A DNA stretch of 44,564 bases from Candidatus Omnitrophota bacterium. Its GTDB lineage: Bacteria; Omnitrophota; Gorgyraeia; 2-01-FULL-45-10. Below the pieces are notes generated by a model. That model was not told where the DNA came from and did not search any database. It saw nothing but the letters and a program-made list of their open reading frames with translations. The translations under genes and the position numbers were made by a program. Position 1 is the stretch's first letter. Each line of letters starts with the position of its first letter. The stretch is taken from contig JAQVUX010000009.1 in assembly GCA_028699255.1 (NCBI GenBank), positions 1 through 44,564 on the forward strand, written 5' to 3'. This document shows, piece after piece, positions 32,629 through 43,226 of the stretch.

Positions 32629-35600
32629 ATGATGAATTCGGAAAACGTCTTACCAAAATTACGGTGTCGCAGGTTTCCTCTCACTGTCAGGATCATAGCG
32701 TCGCTCCTGGTTATTACTTTCCTTGTTCAGGATATTGTCTGGGCGCATCCCGATATATGTCGCAATCCATCCGCAAGCAAAGATACTCTCGCGCCCGATA
32801 CATTCTTTCGTCAAGACGGATCGCGTGAGAAGGCCGCTACGCTTTCTCTCGAGCTGTTGATAGAAAATCACCCATCCTTAAAATCCAATATATCATTGCC
32901 TGCGATAGAGCGTCTTCTCAAGGTAGAGCTGAAAGATTGGCTTGATATCAACGGAATAAGATGTGAGTACGAGAAGAAGGACGACAAAATCGTGTCTGTG
33001 TCGGCGCATATTCCCGCCGGCTATGTTCTTCGTTACTATGATCTCAAGGAGGACGCTTCGGATGTCGATGATCGATATGAAGAGGTGCCGGCCGGGATAT
33101 CATCGTTAAATAACATCGCTAAGCAAGTCTTTAAGGTAAAAGGCTTGCATTTGCCGGGCGTTATATCAATGCCCGAACCCGATAAAGTCGATCCGCTTAA
33201 AAGGAATGCCGTTACGGCTGTGAATAATGCGATGACGGTTTTGCATCGCGAGGAGCGCGGAGGCGCGAAGACGCTCGCGTCGTTATCTACTCTCGGTTCT
33301 ATCGCCGCGGTTTCACTGGGTTACTGGGCCACTGGCGGGGTTATTTTGTTGGTCGGCATGGCGCTTTCCATCGCGGAGGATAATAGAGAGATAATAACCA
33401 AGGCATGGGAAAATATTGAATATTTGAATAGCATCGAGAAGAAACTGCGTGCCGGTGAGCCGGTCGGATGGTTTGGATTTAAACGGGCCACCAGGGCGGC
33501 AAATTTTTTGGCACACCATGCCAAGGAGATAGCCTCCGCGCCAATTACTATATCAAATGACCCGGAACCCAGAATTCTTTCCTCTCATTTCGCATCGATG
33601 ACTGCTCTTGATAAATTGACGGATGTATTACTGAGTATGAGTTTGAGTTCCGACTGCTTGCGTAAATTTGCCGATGCATCGGCTATCGCGTTATCCGCTA
33701 TTACGCTTAGCGGTGACCGGAGCATAGATTTTAAAGTGCCGTCATCTAAGTTTGAGAAAATATTGACAGATACGCGGCTTAGTATTCCAGCCCGCAATGC
33801 GGCCTCTGACGCTGTGAGCGCCTCTTTTAATCGAATATTGCGTCGTGAAAGAGAACGGCCCGGCGAAGATACGCCTGCTATTATGAAAAGCGTCGCGGAA
33901 CGTTATCGTAGCATGCTTTACGCGGCAAGGCGAAGTATGGAAGAGAGGGGCGCTAAGCCGACGCAGCTTAAACCCCTTAGCCGTATCCTGCAATTCATAA
34001 AATCCCGCGGCTTTTTAACATTGGTTCTTTTTGTAGCCGCATCCTCCGCGGTACTTATCTTCCTCCTGCATAACAATTCCGGTTTTGTTGCTATGGGCCC
34101 GGTATTTCCAACCGCTTCTATCATAGCCGGCAAGCTTGCGTTATTGCAAAAAGCCGCGCCGCTTAATCTTCTGAACGCTATGGAGCAGGCCTTAAAAAAT
34201 GCGCCTGGTCATGCGATGCCGCGGCAGGAATTGCGGGATAGGTTTATATCAAAAGGGGTTAATGCGGATTATGTCGAGGCAATGATAAATGGTTTTATTA
34301 AATCCGGTTATACAGCTGATGAGGGTGGAGTGTTAAGGATTATCAGCGGCCGCCGCCCCACATTTGAACCGCTTGTGGAACTTATTCGCATATATGGCGA
34401 GAGAAAACTGAAACTTGAGGCAGAGCTTAAAGATAGGTTCGGCGCGGTTCTATGGAATCTGGATAAGCATGATATATCGTCGGAAAACGTAAGAAAATTA
34501 TTTTACGGCCCGGATATGCAACCCAACAAAGCGACGAATGAAATATTCGACACTATACGAAAATTGAAAGAGGCATCAAGAGCTATCGCATTGGCAAAAG
34601 GGGAAAGCGGTAGATATGTCGGGTATAAAATATCGGATTCTCCAACCAGTTGCATGTGTGGGGACATAGCAATAAGTTTTGTGAACGCGGCTCTTGATGC
34701 GGGATTAAAATGCGGGTTGGCATACGAAAATCAGTATGGAGTGATAATATCGTCTCATATTGAGTGCTGGCTTGTGGGTAATACGGCAAACGTAAAGGTA
34801 GATTTCGCGCTGGGCCAATTCGACCCCATATATGAAGGCAGGGTTTTGGTGGAAGATATGTCAGCGGATAGTCCGTCCATATATAATGCCAGGATCGAGA
34901 AGATCGTTAATACCCCGTCGCTTATGGAAAGAATGATTCAGCGGCAAAAAGTGCTGGAGGAGGAATTTAAAGAACAGCATAAAGCTATGAGAATCGCAAT
35001 GGGATTAGATGATCTTGCCGGCAGTGATCCGTCCGAAGATCCGCGCCGTCGTTTGCCTGGACGGGACATTTATAGGAATATACAAGGTAGCGCGAATACA
35101 TTTCCATCGCTTCTTTTAATGGGTACCATAAGTGCCGCCGCCCTATCGGACGTTTATGGCCATCCGGGATTCGCAGTAGGATTTTTAGCGGCAGCTACTC
35201 TCGTGACACTATCTGAGGGACTTTTTAGCAGGCTTGGCAAGAGCATAATGTCCGCGAAGATGGATTCAGCGCATTTAATACTGACTATTGCGTGGATCGC
35301 GGTGGGGGGACTGGCGTTCGGCTCCGCGGGAAATTCTGTGTTTGCCTGGGCCGTATTTTTAGGATTACCCGCACCCTGGATACTGGACGCTGTTTTCCGT
35401 TCATTGCTTAGAAAGCGGCAGGCCGCAGACCGCGAATTATTGAATAGGTTTAAATCGCATAACGCAGAAGAGACTTATCGCACAGAGCAAAGATTTAGAG
35501 AAAGTCAGATCGGTAAACGCAGTCATGCCTATCTAAGTACGTTGAAATTATCAGACGATAGAAAGACCGGCTCTATCATCGCAATGGAGCCAAATGGTTC

Positions 35601-38600
35601 CAGGGTATCCGTCGACCTTTTGAATACAGGTATTAATCCTTTAGAAAGAGTGAAGATCGCAATAAATAAGATGCAGATTAGGGCAAGCCATAGAGATATT
35701 CTCCTGTCAATTCTCAGCCACTTCCAAAACTCACCGCCGGACTTTTATGTTTATAACGAACTTTTCGGCGATCTATTTGGTTTTTCCTCAGCAACTAATA
35801 ATATCATAGCGCTTTACAGAGATCTCTTGAATGAACCGATAGCTGTATTTCACGAAATTGCCCACTTAATGATGCTGGAGAACATGACAACCGCGAAGGA
35901 AAAACTTTTAACAATTTCACTCGTCAATTCTAATAATACCGGAAATAAATTCAAAAATATTAAAATAAGATGGTTCAGCGCGGCTGATAAAGCGTATGTA
36001 GAGATTGCCGACTTGCCTCTTTCGATGGCCACTATGGATTTCATAAACAAAGAAAAGAAAGACTGGCCGAAAGGCTGGGCCAGAAACCACCACTATCTTT
36101 TGAGGATAATGCAATACGAGCTCTTCGGCATATATGACAACGTCCTTACCTCTAAATTACATTTGGCCGAACTATCGGCGCAGAATAAGGAGATAGATGC
36201 AAAGATGTCGCAGGAACCGGATGCGTCCGGTATGGATGCCATTAATCGTGTGAATATGTACATAGCGTATTATAATAAAAACATAGCGATCATCTCCGAT
36301 ATGGCATCGGAAGTAAAATTGGTTACGACCGATGGGAAAGAAAAATGTAACGATACGGTCTGTGGATGGTTTAAGCATCTCAACTCAGATGCCACCTGCC
36401 TGATAAATCTATCTCTTCAAGGTTCGATCGTTACAGGCAATCCGGAATTATTACATAATGCTGTCGAGGCGCTTTCGGGTGTCAAAATCATGCATAACGA
36501 TGTTATAAAATGCACGCCGTTATTAAACCGTTATGAAGTGCTGAAGAATACCAGATACAAAGGGACGGATAGAGACCCCATACCTACTAATTGCTTGATC
36601 TATTATTATTTTAAGCAGGCTTTCATTGATAATAAAGACGCGGCGCAAAATCTTGCTGTATATTGGGCTTGCGTCCGGAATATGGATCTTGCGCTGAGTA
36701 AGATAGAGAATGCCATAAACGAAGCGGCGCAGGGGAGCTCTTCGTGGAGTAAGCCGGTTGACCGGAATAAAAAAGTCGGCGGGATCCTTGCCAGGCTATC
36801 TGAAATGGCTTCAGGAACTCCCAGAATAGCAAATGCCACCGACACAAGGGCATCCGATTTATTTACAAATGAAGCCGCTATTTTGACTGCCGCGGATAGA
36901 TCGGAATTAGCGCATGAATTGATAAAGATTATGAGCGCTCAGGGCTCCGGATTATTACATCGTCAACTATGCATTAATTTGCTACGCTTGATTTTTGGCA
37001 AGAGCGATCTTAACGAAGAACCTTTGCGGATTACCGCTGATGATTTTGCGGTACTTTGGCATATCGTTCGTATTATTCCTACCGAAGAGCAGGGGAGAAT
37101 CCTCGAATCGATAGCTATGGCGTTATCAAACGAATCGTTGATCATTACCGGTGATGCCGGTAAGCGTAAATCAATGCAGATGACTAAAAAGCTTTTTGGG
37201 GGACTATTGGATAAGCTTCTTAAGGAAGAAACGCTTACCATCAGCGCACAAAAGACGATTATTCTATGGAGCGGTTTTATTTCCAACGCTTGCCCGGAGC
37301 TTATAGATTTTGCGATGGATTTTATAAATGATAAAGCGCCCGAACGACGGCTTGCGAATAATGTGCTCAAGCTTTTAATGCACAGGCCGGATTCTAACAA
37401 AGTGCTTAAAAATAAATTACTGGAGATGGTAACGTCGTCGGCAAGTTTTAAGAATATCCCGGCCAATGTAAACACATCGGAAGAGGCGTGGAACGCTCTA
37501 TTCGGCAATCAGGAGAACGCGAGAGAATTTTTTAGGTATACTTCTTTACTTCGAAAACTATATCCAGCTTCTGCTGGCGTGAATGACGATAGGCCGCCGT
37601 TAAAATACGCGCTCGAAGAAGGTCTATATTTCAAAATAGGTGAAAATCTTTTTGTAACACCCGTTACCGAATCTTTCCGGCGGCATCTTATATTCAGCAG
37701 GAACGCTGATGGGCGTATAAAATTCGCATTCGAAGTTATTATGCCAGGCGAGGCGGTAAAAAGAAGAGGCGTCGGCGTGGAAGATAGGCGCAGAATAGCA
37801 GAAGAACTCAACGCCTCTTATAAAGATTATTGCGTGAAGCCAATAGGTACAAAGCAGTTTTCTGATGGGAAATATGAAGTGTATGCCGAATCGGTCGATT
37901 TCGGCGGCGATACGCCTTTTAATATTATAGGATTCGATTATGCTGAAGATGGGAAGAGGCTTGATTATGTAGAGTCGGAAGAACTTGATAGAATAGCCGC
38001 CAAAATAAGCGTGAAACGCGAAGATCTCGATATGGCGATCGCCAGGCGTGTCGGCACCCTTACCGCCGCTACCCATGAGATGGGGTATATAGGGCATAAT
38101 AGCGGCCAGGCCGCAAGCTCCGGCGCAAGGCTAACGTATTGGGACCATCATATAGGGAATTTCCGTCTAATCGTCCGGGATAGCGGCGAGGGCCTTGATA
38201 GGATAGTAATAAAATTTGTCGGTGATTTTGAGGCATTCGAAAAAGCCGCCGCTTTTAATTCTCCCGCAAAAGAAGAGGCCCTTGACAGAAAGCACATTAT
38301 AGACATGACGAGTGCGCGCGGAGGGCTTTCCGGGCGCTTAAAAACGCTTTCACAGGAACATCTGCTTGCCATATTTGAGGAGGAGCGAGAGCTTATCCGG
38401 AAGAAGTCGGTTACAGCGGCCCCCGCTCAACCTGCGACAGGAGCCGAAACAGCTTCACAGAAAACGCGTGTTGTAAATGCGGACGAAGCGCTCGACGTTG
38501 TCAGGGGGATGCTGGACGGGAAAAGGTCGTCGATACGAGCCGGAGGCGACAATCGCCCGATACTTGTTATTGTCGATGGCGATGCCGGGGTAGGAAAGAG

Positions 38601-41600
38601 CGCGTTTACCGAATATCTCAAAAATAATATAGGATTTAAGGCCGGCGCTATCCATTTAGACCGGTATCAAAATCCGATCCAATTTGGGCACACCAAAAAT
38701 TGGAGCGAAGTCCATCGGGATATACGCCTTGCCGCTATAGAGGGACAGAAGTGCATTTTTATAGACGGGCTCCGCGGGCTTGATATGGAGTATTACGGAG
38801 GGACCTTTAAATTCGATTTAAGGATTAAAGTTACAGCCGATGAAGAGACTCGCCGGGAAAATATCACGCACCGGCGATCATGGCAGTATATGGACGAAGA
38901 TGTTATTACCAGGGTATTGGCATGTAAGGCGGAATATCCTGCGCTGAAGGGTGAGGATGAGCGCCGCACGGAGCCTCGATACGATATAATCGTCGAGAAT
39001 AGCAGGGCGCACAGACTGCCTTTTACGGAAGCGGATAACGGTGAGCGGCGATATTATGAGAGGCTTAACGCGGACGGACAGCGTAATATACAGCGTGTAA
39101 ATAAGCATGATGATCCTGCGATAGCCGAGATATTGGCGGCTTTCTTAGCGGGTGGATCGCGAAAAGATGCTACAGATGCCCTTGCGAAGCGCTTACTGGA
39201 TAATTATCCCGACGAGGGGGATGATTACGCCGCCGCTGAAAAATCTGCCGGTAAGCTAATTGCTTTACTGTCACGGCAAATAGAAACAGGCGTGTATGGC
39301 AAAACAAGCGGCGTGGAAAATGCGCCGATAACAAGAGAGGTTGTTTTAAACGGGGAGAGATTGGCCCTTGCGCAGATGAAGCAAAAAGTTTCAGAGATGA
39401 TCAAGGGGTTTTTCCGTTTCAATGCGCGTTTAGAAGACGGGGTCTTGTGCTTTGGCTGTACGGAAAATTCAGCGCAGCTGCACAATAGCATTAAATACCC
39501 GCCGACCGCTATGGGCACTTTTGCCGGGTTCGTGACTTCCGAAGGCTCGATTTTTATATTGCCCGAATTTGTAAGATGGATAGCGCCTCAAGGAGAAGAT
39601 GAAACGAGGCGATATCATGATCTTTGTATAAAGTTGGCGCGTGTGCTTATAGAGTGCGGTTTTCCGGGATCGCTTCCCTTGAATTGGCAGGCAAAGGAAT
39701 CGCTGGAGGAAGAGTTATTGTTTGACGGTTCAAAACTGCAAACGCTGGGCGACCTGGCGGGCGCGCCGCTGATAAGATTCGACAGCATGCCTGTCCATGC
39801 GCCGAATGTCGATCAAACGACAGTAAGCCAGGGTAAACCGGAAAAAATAGAGCGCAAGACTAAAATTGGAATAATCGACGGGCTTCACGTGACTCCTTCA
39901 TTAATAATCAGTGATTTAGCCGGGCGCATCGAAGACGAATTTCATATAAATATAACGTTAAGAAAATCGGGCAGTGATTACACTACCTCAGCGAATATAC
40001 CTATGGGAGTAACCTCTTTATGCGCGCTATGTGGTGATGAGGTTGTTTTTTCCGCGCGGGGGCCATATTCTTCGGAAAAATTAAACAAGGTCCTGGATGT
40101 CTTTCAGAAAATCGTAGAAGTAAAAAATTGGTCTTCCGAGTTTATAGCTAAAAATCAGAAGCATAAAGAAGTTGTAAGGGAATATTTAAATGAAGTCAGG
40201 AAAAGCGTTGGGTTCGGTGTTATGGAAGATATTCGCGCTGAACAGCGGATGAAACAAACAGCCGATTCCGGCGGGCTTAAGATGCGGTCGGATAACGGCG
40301 AAACAAAATTAGAGCCTCACGAGAATCTCGTCCGGCATTTTAAGGAGAAGGAGTTCAGGCGGGAAGATGTGCTCGATGTATTGGGAAGATTGAGCCGGAA
40401 GATAGACGCAGTTTGTCAAAGTGGCACGAACCTCGCGGGATTGGAGCCTGGAGATGCCGCAGTGGACGCAAGAGTTAGTGAGTTGGCGAAGTATGTCGAG
40501 CATTTTTACCAGGCTATGGACGTGGTGGGAAGTGGTAACGAAGAAGTTGTTGCCGCCGTGCGCGATGCTTTCGCCCAGCAGAATTTTTCACTCATCCTAT
40601 CGATGTTTAAGATGCCCCAACATCGCACTTCCGCAAAACAACTTTTACGCAACGCGATAGAGCAGTGGCGCGCGAACGTGGAGTTTTTACGCGCCTATGC
40701 TTCCGTCGGCGCTGTGGCGGATGCGGTGGCGATTACGCCGTGGCGCGGGACGAACGAGCTTCCGGGGGCGGACAGACTGCTGTCCGATCTGGAAGCGAGC
40801 ATTCCGGGCTATCGTCCCGGGGAGGATAATCCAGGACTTGGCCTCGGCGGCGCCCGCGGATTCGCGAATCGGGTGGAGGTGGCCGGTTCGCCGGTTGAAG
40901 AGTTTTTAGCGGTAGTATTAGGGCATATAACGCATGCGGATTATCTGACCGAACTTATCAATACATGCAAAACCGAGCCACGGCTCGCAGAGAGTGGGGT
41001 TGAGGTTTATGACAGGCTTAAGAGTATTATGGATAAATATAAAGACACCATTTCAGAATTGGCCCGCAAAGGAAATCTTACGGTCGGTGAAGTTAATGCT
41101 TTGGCTGAAGCGATAGAAGAATTGATGAGAGAGATAGATGAATTACTTGTGAGCTATGAAAGAAATGCACAGAAGCGTGAGACATATGAAAGAATGATGA
41201 AATTTATTGTTAATGAGATGCGGGGCAAATTACAGGGTCTGGCTATTGGGGCCGATGTGGGGATAATAAAAAGAATGCAAGATCAGGGGTGGATTACCAC
41301 ATTACTTACGGATATAAGAGAATCCATAGCTGACTTGGAGATCGTTATGCAGTGCTATAAATACGCTCTTTCGCAACAGCCGTACACCATGCTACATAGC
41401 AACCGGGAGGTTGTGATAACGAATCCCGCGGGGATTCATTTATGCCCATCCACCATTATCGGAAATCTTATATGGCAGATACAGCAAAGATTTAAGATGC
41501 CGATATCATTGAGTAATAAAAGTACAGGCAAAACACTCAAGGCAGACATTAGCGATTTACAAGATCTTATACTATCGATAGTAGGCTTGGGTATCAGAGA

Positions 41601-43215
41601 AAATGAGGCCGTAGAAATAAATATAGCGTATAGAGGTACAGAGAATAACGCATTAGCGGAAGCTCTTTTAGATGTGATCGCGCGATCATTGCGGGATAGC
41701 GCTGTGTTGGAAGGCGAAGACTCCGGCGGTGGCAGATTTATCGACGAGATCGAGGAATTAAAAAGGCATCCGCCCGCGATGCGCGATATAGAGCGCGCAC
41801 CGGTTACTATGGAAGATATTTGTCATACTTTATTAAATTGGTTGGATGATAAAGATAGGCAAAGGATCGAGAAGATAGAATATGACGTTTTTGAAGATTC
41901 CAGAGTATCCCCTGAGGTAGATGTTAACAGATTGGAGGACGCGTTAATGGAAGTCATCCATAACGCTTTGGACCATTCCGACCCATCGCAAAAAATAACC
42001 GTCCGGCTAACTCCCTGCGACTCTCCGGAGTTTGTTAATTTTAATATTACAAATTATGGGAGCATCCCATGGGACTTATTAAGGGCAGAGGCCGTCCGAT
42101 TGGCTGAAAATGGAGAATTATTTGCCCGAAAGAATGACAGTTCAAAAATAATTACCGGTACCGAATTACGCAGAATGCCGGAAAATGCAGGCGCGGATTA
42201 TCTTCCGATGGCAACAGGAGAGGTTCGCGATATTCCTGACGAAGCATTGTTGTTTATAGAAGGCCTAAGCACTAGTAAGGTTCATGGTAAGCGCAGTGGG
42301 GCGGGTGTCGGACTGCGCAACGCCATGGTATATGCGAAAGCTGTTAATGCAGGATTCGGGGTCAGGGAGGATAAAGCCCATTCACAAGTTACCTTTATAA
42401 TTAGTAACGTAAAGATATTGCGTCAGCCGTCTGCTATGGATGCGGGCCAGGGCGCAGTCTTGGGTGGCAGGGTTGGTATCGAGTCGATCGGCGTGCCGGG
42501 TGCGATTGCGAAGCAGGCAATCAAGCGGGGCGAGGGTTTACAGGGGACAGGTGCGACACCGGTTATGACGGGCCCATTGCCGGAAATGGATGTCCCGGCA
42601 AATGTGGCTAAGTGGTCGGTGCGGCAGATACTCGTCGCTATTCACGCGGTCAATATGGAAGCGGGTTGTGTTGCGGCGCCTCTGCCGCAGGACGCCTCTG
42701 TAGTTCTTTCGCGGAATCTATTTGGCGACGATTTTGAAACATCCCCGCTCATGGGTCTTTTTAAGAGTAGCGCCAATATCGAGATTGCCGCCGATAGCAA
42801 AACGTTAAAAGTCCGCGCCACAAACGAAAGCGAAAAGAATGGTCGCGACAGACGTATAGTCGTTATGACGGAAGATGAATTTAAGACGATCTGGCCCGAT
42901 GAGGATGGGCGCCGCCAGATACGCTCAAGCGTACTGCTTCTTAAAAACCGATTAACTGATAAGAATTATCTCTATGTCGAAGGTGTGGTTAGGCTGGCGT
43001 TTGCGATGATGAAACAGGATCAAATGGCTGTAGCGGCTTATTACCAGCTCATGTCAGGGAAAAAACTGGACATAGTAACGCAGAACCTGTTTGGCGATAA
43101 TGCGGTAGCGTTTGCGGTCAAAGCGGTGCTGGAATTCAGGCCGGCCGATGTAAAAGACGAGAGGGAGTTTACCGATTACAAGATTATGGTCGAGAACGCG
43201 TTGATACGAGCGTAA
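32629..43215 (+). CDS. Giant multidomain signalling/peptidase-like membrane protein
   Basis: 3,528 residues in one uninterrupted frame. Seen in order: an N-terminal hydrophobic helix (about 18-38, ending VWAHPD; signal or anchor); hydrophobic stretches at about 214-247, 461-481, 825-866 and 881-925; a transglutaminase/papain-like segment with Cys675/677, His710 and Asp725 (SCMCGD, SSHIECW, VKVDF); a zinc-peptidase motif HEIAH at 1075-1079; a segment with WDHHIGN at 1838-1844; a P-loop GDAGVGKS at 1984-1991 in a uridine-kinase-like domain; an HPr-like domain at about 2405-2495 (GLHVTPS, His2420); a helical region; a second HPr-like domain at about 2922-3017 (GIHLCPS, His2937); and a GHKL ATPase domain at about 3090-3270 (N box with Asn3112, G2 box GAGVGL from 3224). 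The C terminus is unassigned. ATG at 32629 or 32632, weak AAGAGA upstream. Domain calls are by motif; the whole protein's function is unknown. Confidence 0.85.
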   Translation: MMNSENVLPKLRCRRFPLTVRIIASLLVITFLVQDIVWAHPDICRNPSASKDTLAPDTFFRQDGSREKAATLSLELLIENHPSLKSNISLPAIERLLKVELKDWLDINGIRCEYEKKDDKIVSVSAHIPAGYVLRYYDLKEDASDVDDRYEEVPAGISSLNNIAKQVFKVKGLHLPGVISMPEPDKVDPLKRNAVTAVNNAMTVLHREERGGAKTLASLSTLGSIAAVSLGYWATGGVILLVGMALSIAEDNREIITKAWENIEYLNSIEKKLRAGEPVGWFGFKRATRAANFLAHHAKEIASAPITISNDPEPRILSSHFASMTALDKLTDVLLSMSLSSDCLRKFADASAIALSAITLSGDRSIDFKVPSSKFEKILTDTRLSIPARNAASDAVSASFNRILRRERERPGEDTPAIMKSVAERYRSMLYAARRSMEERGAKPTQLKPLSRILQFIKSRGFLTLVLFVAASSAVLIFLLHNNSGFVAMGPVFPTASIIAGKLALLQKAAPLNLLNAMEQALKNAPGHAMPRQELRDRFISKGVNADYVEAMINGFIKSGYTADEGGVLRIISGRRPTFEPLVELIRIYGERKLKLEAELKDRFGAVLWNLDKHDISSENVRKLFYGPDMQPNKATNEIFDTIRKLKEASRAIALAKGESGRYVGYKISDSPTSCMCGDIAISFVNAALDAGLKCGLAYENQYGVIISSHIECWLVGNTANVKVDFALGQFDPIYEGRVLVEDMSADSPSIYNARIEKIVNTPSLMERMIQRQKVLEEEFKEQHKAMRIAMGLDDLAGSDPSEDPRRRLPGRDIYRNIQGSANTFPSLLLMGTISAAALSDVYGHPGFAVGFLAAATLVTLSEGLFSRLGKSIMSAKMDSAHLILTIAWIAVGGLAFGSAGNSVFAWAVFLGLPAPWILDAVFRSLLRKRQAADRELLNRFKSHNAEETYRTEQRFRESQIGKRSHAYLSTLKLSDDRKTGSIIAMEPNGSRVSVDLLNTGINPLERVKIAINKMQIRASHRDILLSILSHFQNSPPDFYVYNELFGDLFGFSSATNNIIALYRDLLNEPIAVFHEIAHLMMLENMTTAKEKLLTISLVNSNNTGNKFKNIKIRWFSAADKAYVEIADLPLSMATMDFINKEKKDWPKGWARNHHYLLRIMQYELFGIYDNVLTSKLHLAELSAQNKEIDAKMSQEPDASGMDAINRVNMYIAYYNKNIAIISDMASEVKLVTTDGKEKCNDTVCGWFKHLNSDATCLINLSLQGSIVTGNPELLHNAVEALSGVKIMHNDVIKCTPLLNRYEVLKNTRYKGTDRDPIPTNCLIYYYFKQAFIDNKDAAQNLAVYWACVRNMDLALSKIENAINEAAQGSSSWSKPVDRNKKVGGILARLSEMASGTPRIANATDTRASDLFTNEAAILTAADRSELAHELIKIMSAQGSGLLHRQLCINLLRLIFGKSDLNEEPLRITADDFAVLWHIVRIIPTEEQGRILESIAMALSNESLIITGDAGKRKSMQMTKKLFGGLLDKLLKEETLTISAQKTIILWSGFISNACPELIDFAMDFINDKAPERRLANNVLKLLMHRPDSNKVLKNKLLEMVTSSASFKNIPANVNTSEEAWNALFGNQENAREFFRYTSLLRKLYPASAGVNDDRPPLKYALEEGLYFKIGENLFVTPVTESFRRHLIFSRNADGRIKFAFEVIMPGEAVKRRGVGVEDRRRIAEELNASYKDYCVKPIGTKQFSDGKYEVYAESVDFGGDTPFNIIGFDYAEDGKRLDYVESEELDRIAAKISVKREDLDMAIARRVGTLTAATHEMGYIGHNSGQAASSGARLTYWDHHIGNFRLIVRDSGEGLDRIVIKFVGDFEAFEKAAAFNSPAKEEALDRKHIIDMTSARGGLSGRLKTLSQEHLLAIFEEERELIRKKSVTAAPAQPATGAETASQKTRVVNADEALDVVRGMLDGKRSSIRAGGDNRPILVIVDGDAGVGKSAFTEYLKNNIGFKAGAIHLDRYQNPIQFGHTKNWSEVHRDIRLAAIEGQKCIFIDGLRGLDMEYYGGTFKFDLRIKVTADEETRRENITHRRSWQYMDEDVITRVLACKAEYPALKGEDERRTEPRYDIIVENSRAHRLPFTEADNGERRYYERLNADGQRNIQRVNKHDDPAIAEILAAFLAGGSRKDATDALAKRLLDNYPDEGDDYAAAEKSAGKLIALLSRQIETGVYGKTSGVENAPITREVVLNGERLALAQMKQKVSEMIKGFFRFNARLEDGVLCFGCTENSAQLHNSIKYPPTAMGTFAGFVTSEGSIFILPEFVRWIAPQGEDETRRYHDLCIKLARVLIECGFPGSLPLNWQAKESLEEELLFDGSKLQTLGDLAGAPLIRFDSMPVHAPNVDQTTVSQGKPEKIERKTKIGIIDGLHVTPSLIISDLAGRIEDEFHINITLRKSGSDYTTSANIPMGVTSLCALCGDEVVFSARGPYSSEKLNKVLDVFQKIVEVKNWSSEFIAKNQKHKEVVREYLNEVRKSVGFGVMEDIRAEQRMKQTADSGGLKMRSDNGETKLEPHENLVRHFKEKEFRREDVLDVLGRLSRKIDAVCQSGTNLAGLEPGDAAVDARVSELAKYVEHFYQAMDVVGSGNEEVVAAVRDAFAQQNFSLILSMFKMPQHRTSAKQLLRNAIEQWRANVEFLRAYASVGAVADAVAITPWRGTNELPGADRLLSDLEASIPGYRPGEDNPGLGLGGARGFANRVEVAGSPVEEFLAVVLGHITHADYLTELINTCKTEPRLAESGVEVYDRLKSIMDKYKDTISELARKGNLTVGEVNALAEAIEELMREIDELLVSYERNAQKRETYERMMKFIVNEMRGKLQGLAIGADVGIIKRMQDQGWITTLLTDIRESIADLEIVMQCYKYALSQQPYTMLHSNREVVITNPAGIHLCPSTIIGNLIWQIQQRFKMPISLSNKSTGKTLKADISDLQDLILSIVGLGIRENEAVEINIAYRGTENNALAEALLDVIARSLRDSAVLEGEDSGGGRFIDEIEELKRHPPAMRDIERAPVTMEDICHTLLNWLDDKDRQRIEKIEYDVFEDSRVSPEVDVNRLEDALMEVIHNALDHSDPSQKITVRLTPCDSPEFVNFNITNYGSIPWDLLRAEAVRLAENGELFARKNDSSKIITGTELRRMPENAGADYLPMATGEVRDIPDEALLFIEGLSTSKVHGKRSGAGVGLRNAMVYAKAVNAGFGVREDKAHSQVTFIISNVKILRQPSAMDAGQGAVLGGRVGIESIGVPGAIAKQAIKRGEGLQGTGATPVMTGPLPEMDVPANVAKWSVRQILVAIHAVNMEAGCVAAPLPQDASVVLSRNLFGDDFETSPLMGLFKSSANIEIAADSKTLKVRATNESEKNGRDRRIVVMTEDEFKTIWPDEDGRRQIRSSVLLLKNRLTDKNYLYVEGVVRLAFAMMKQDQMAVAAYYQLMSGKKLDIVTQNLFGDNAVAFAVKAVLEFRPADVKDEREFTDYKIMVENALIRA

Positions 43216-43226
43216 GGGTACCATTT

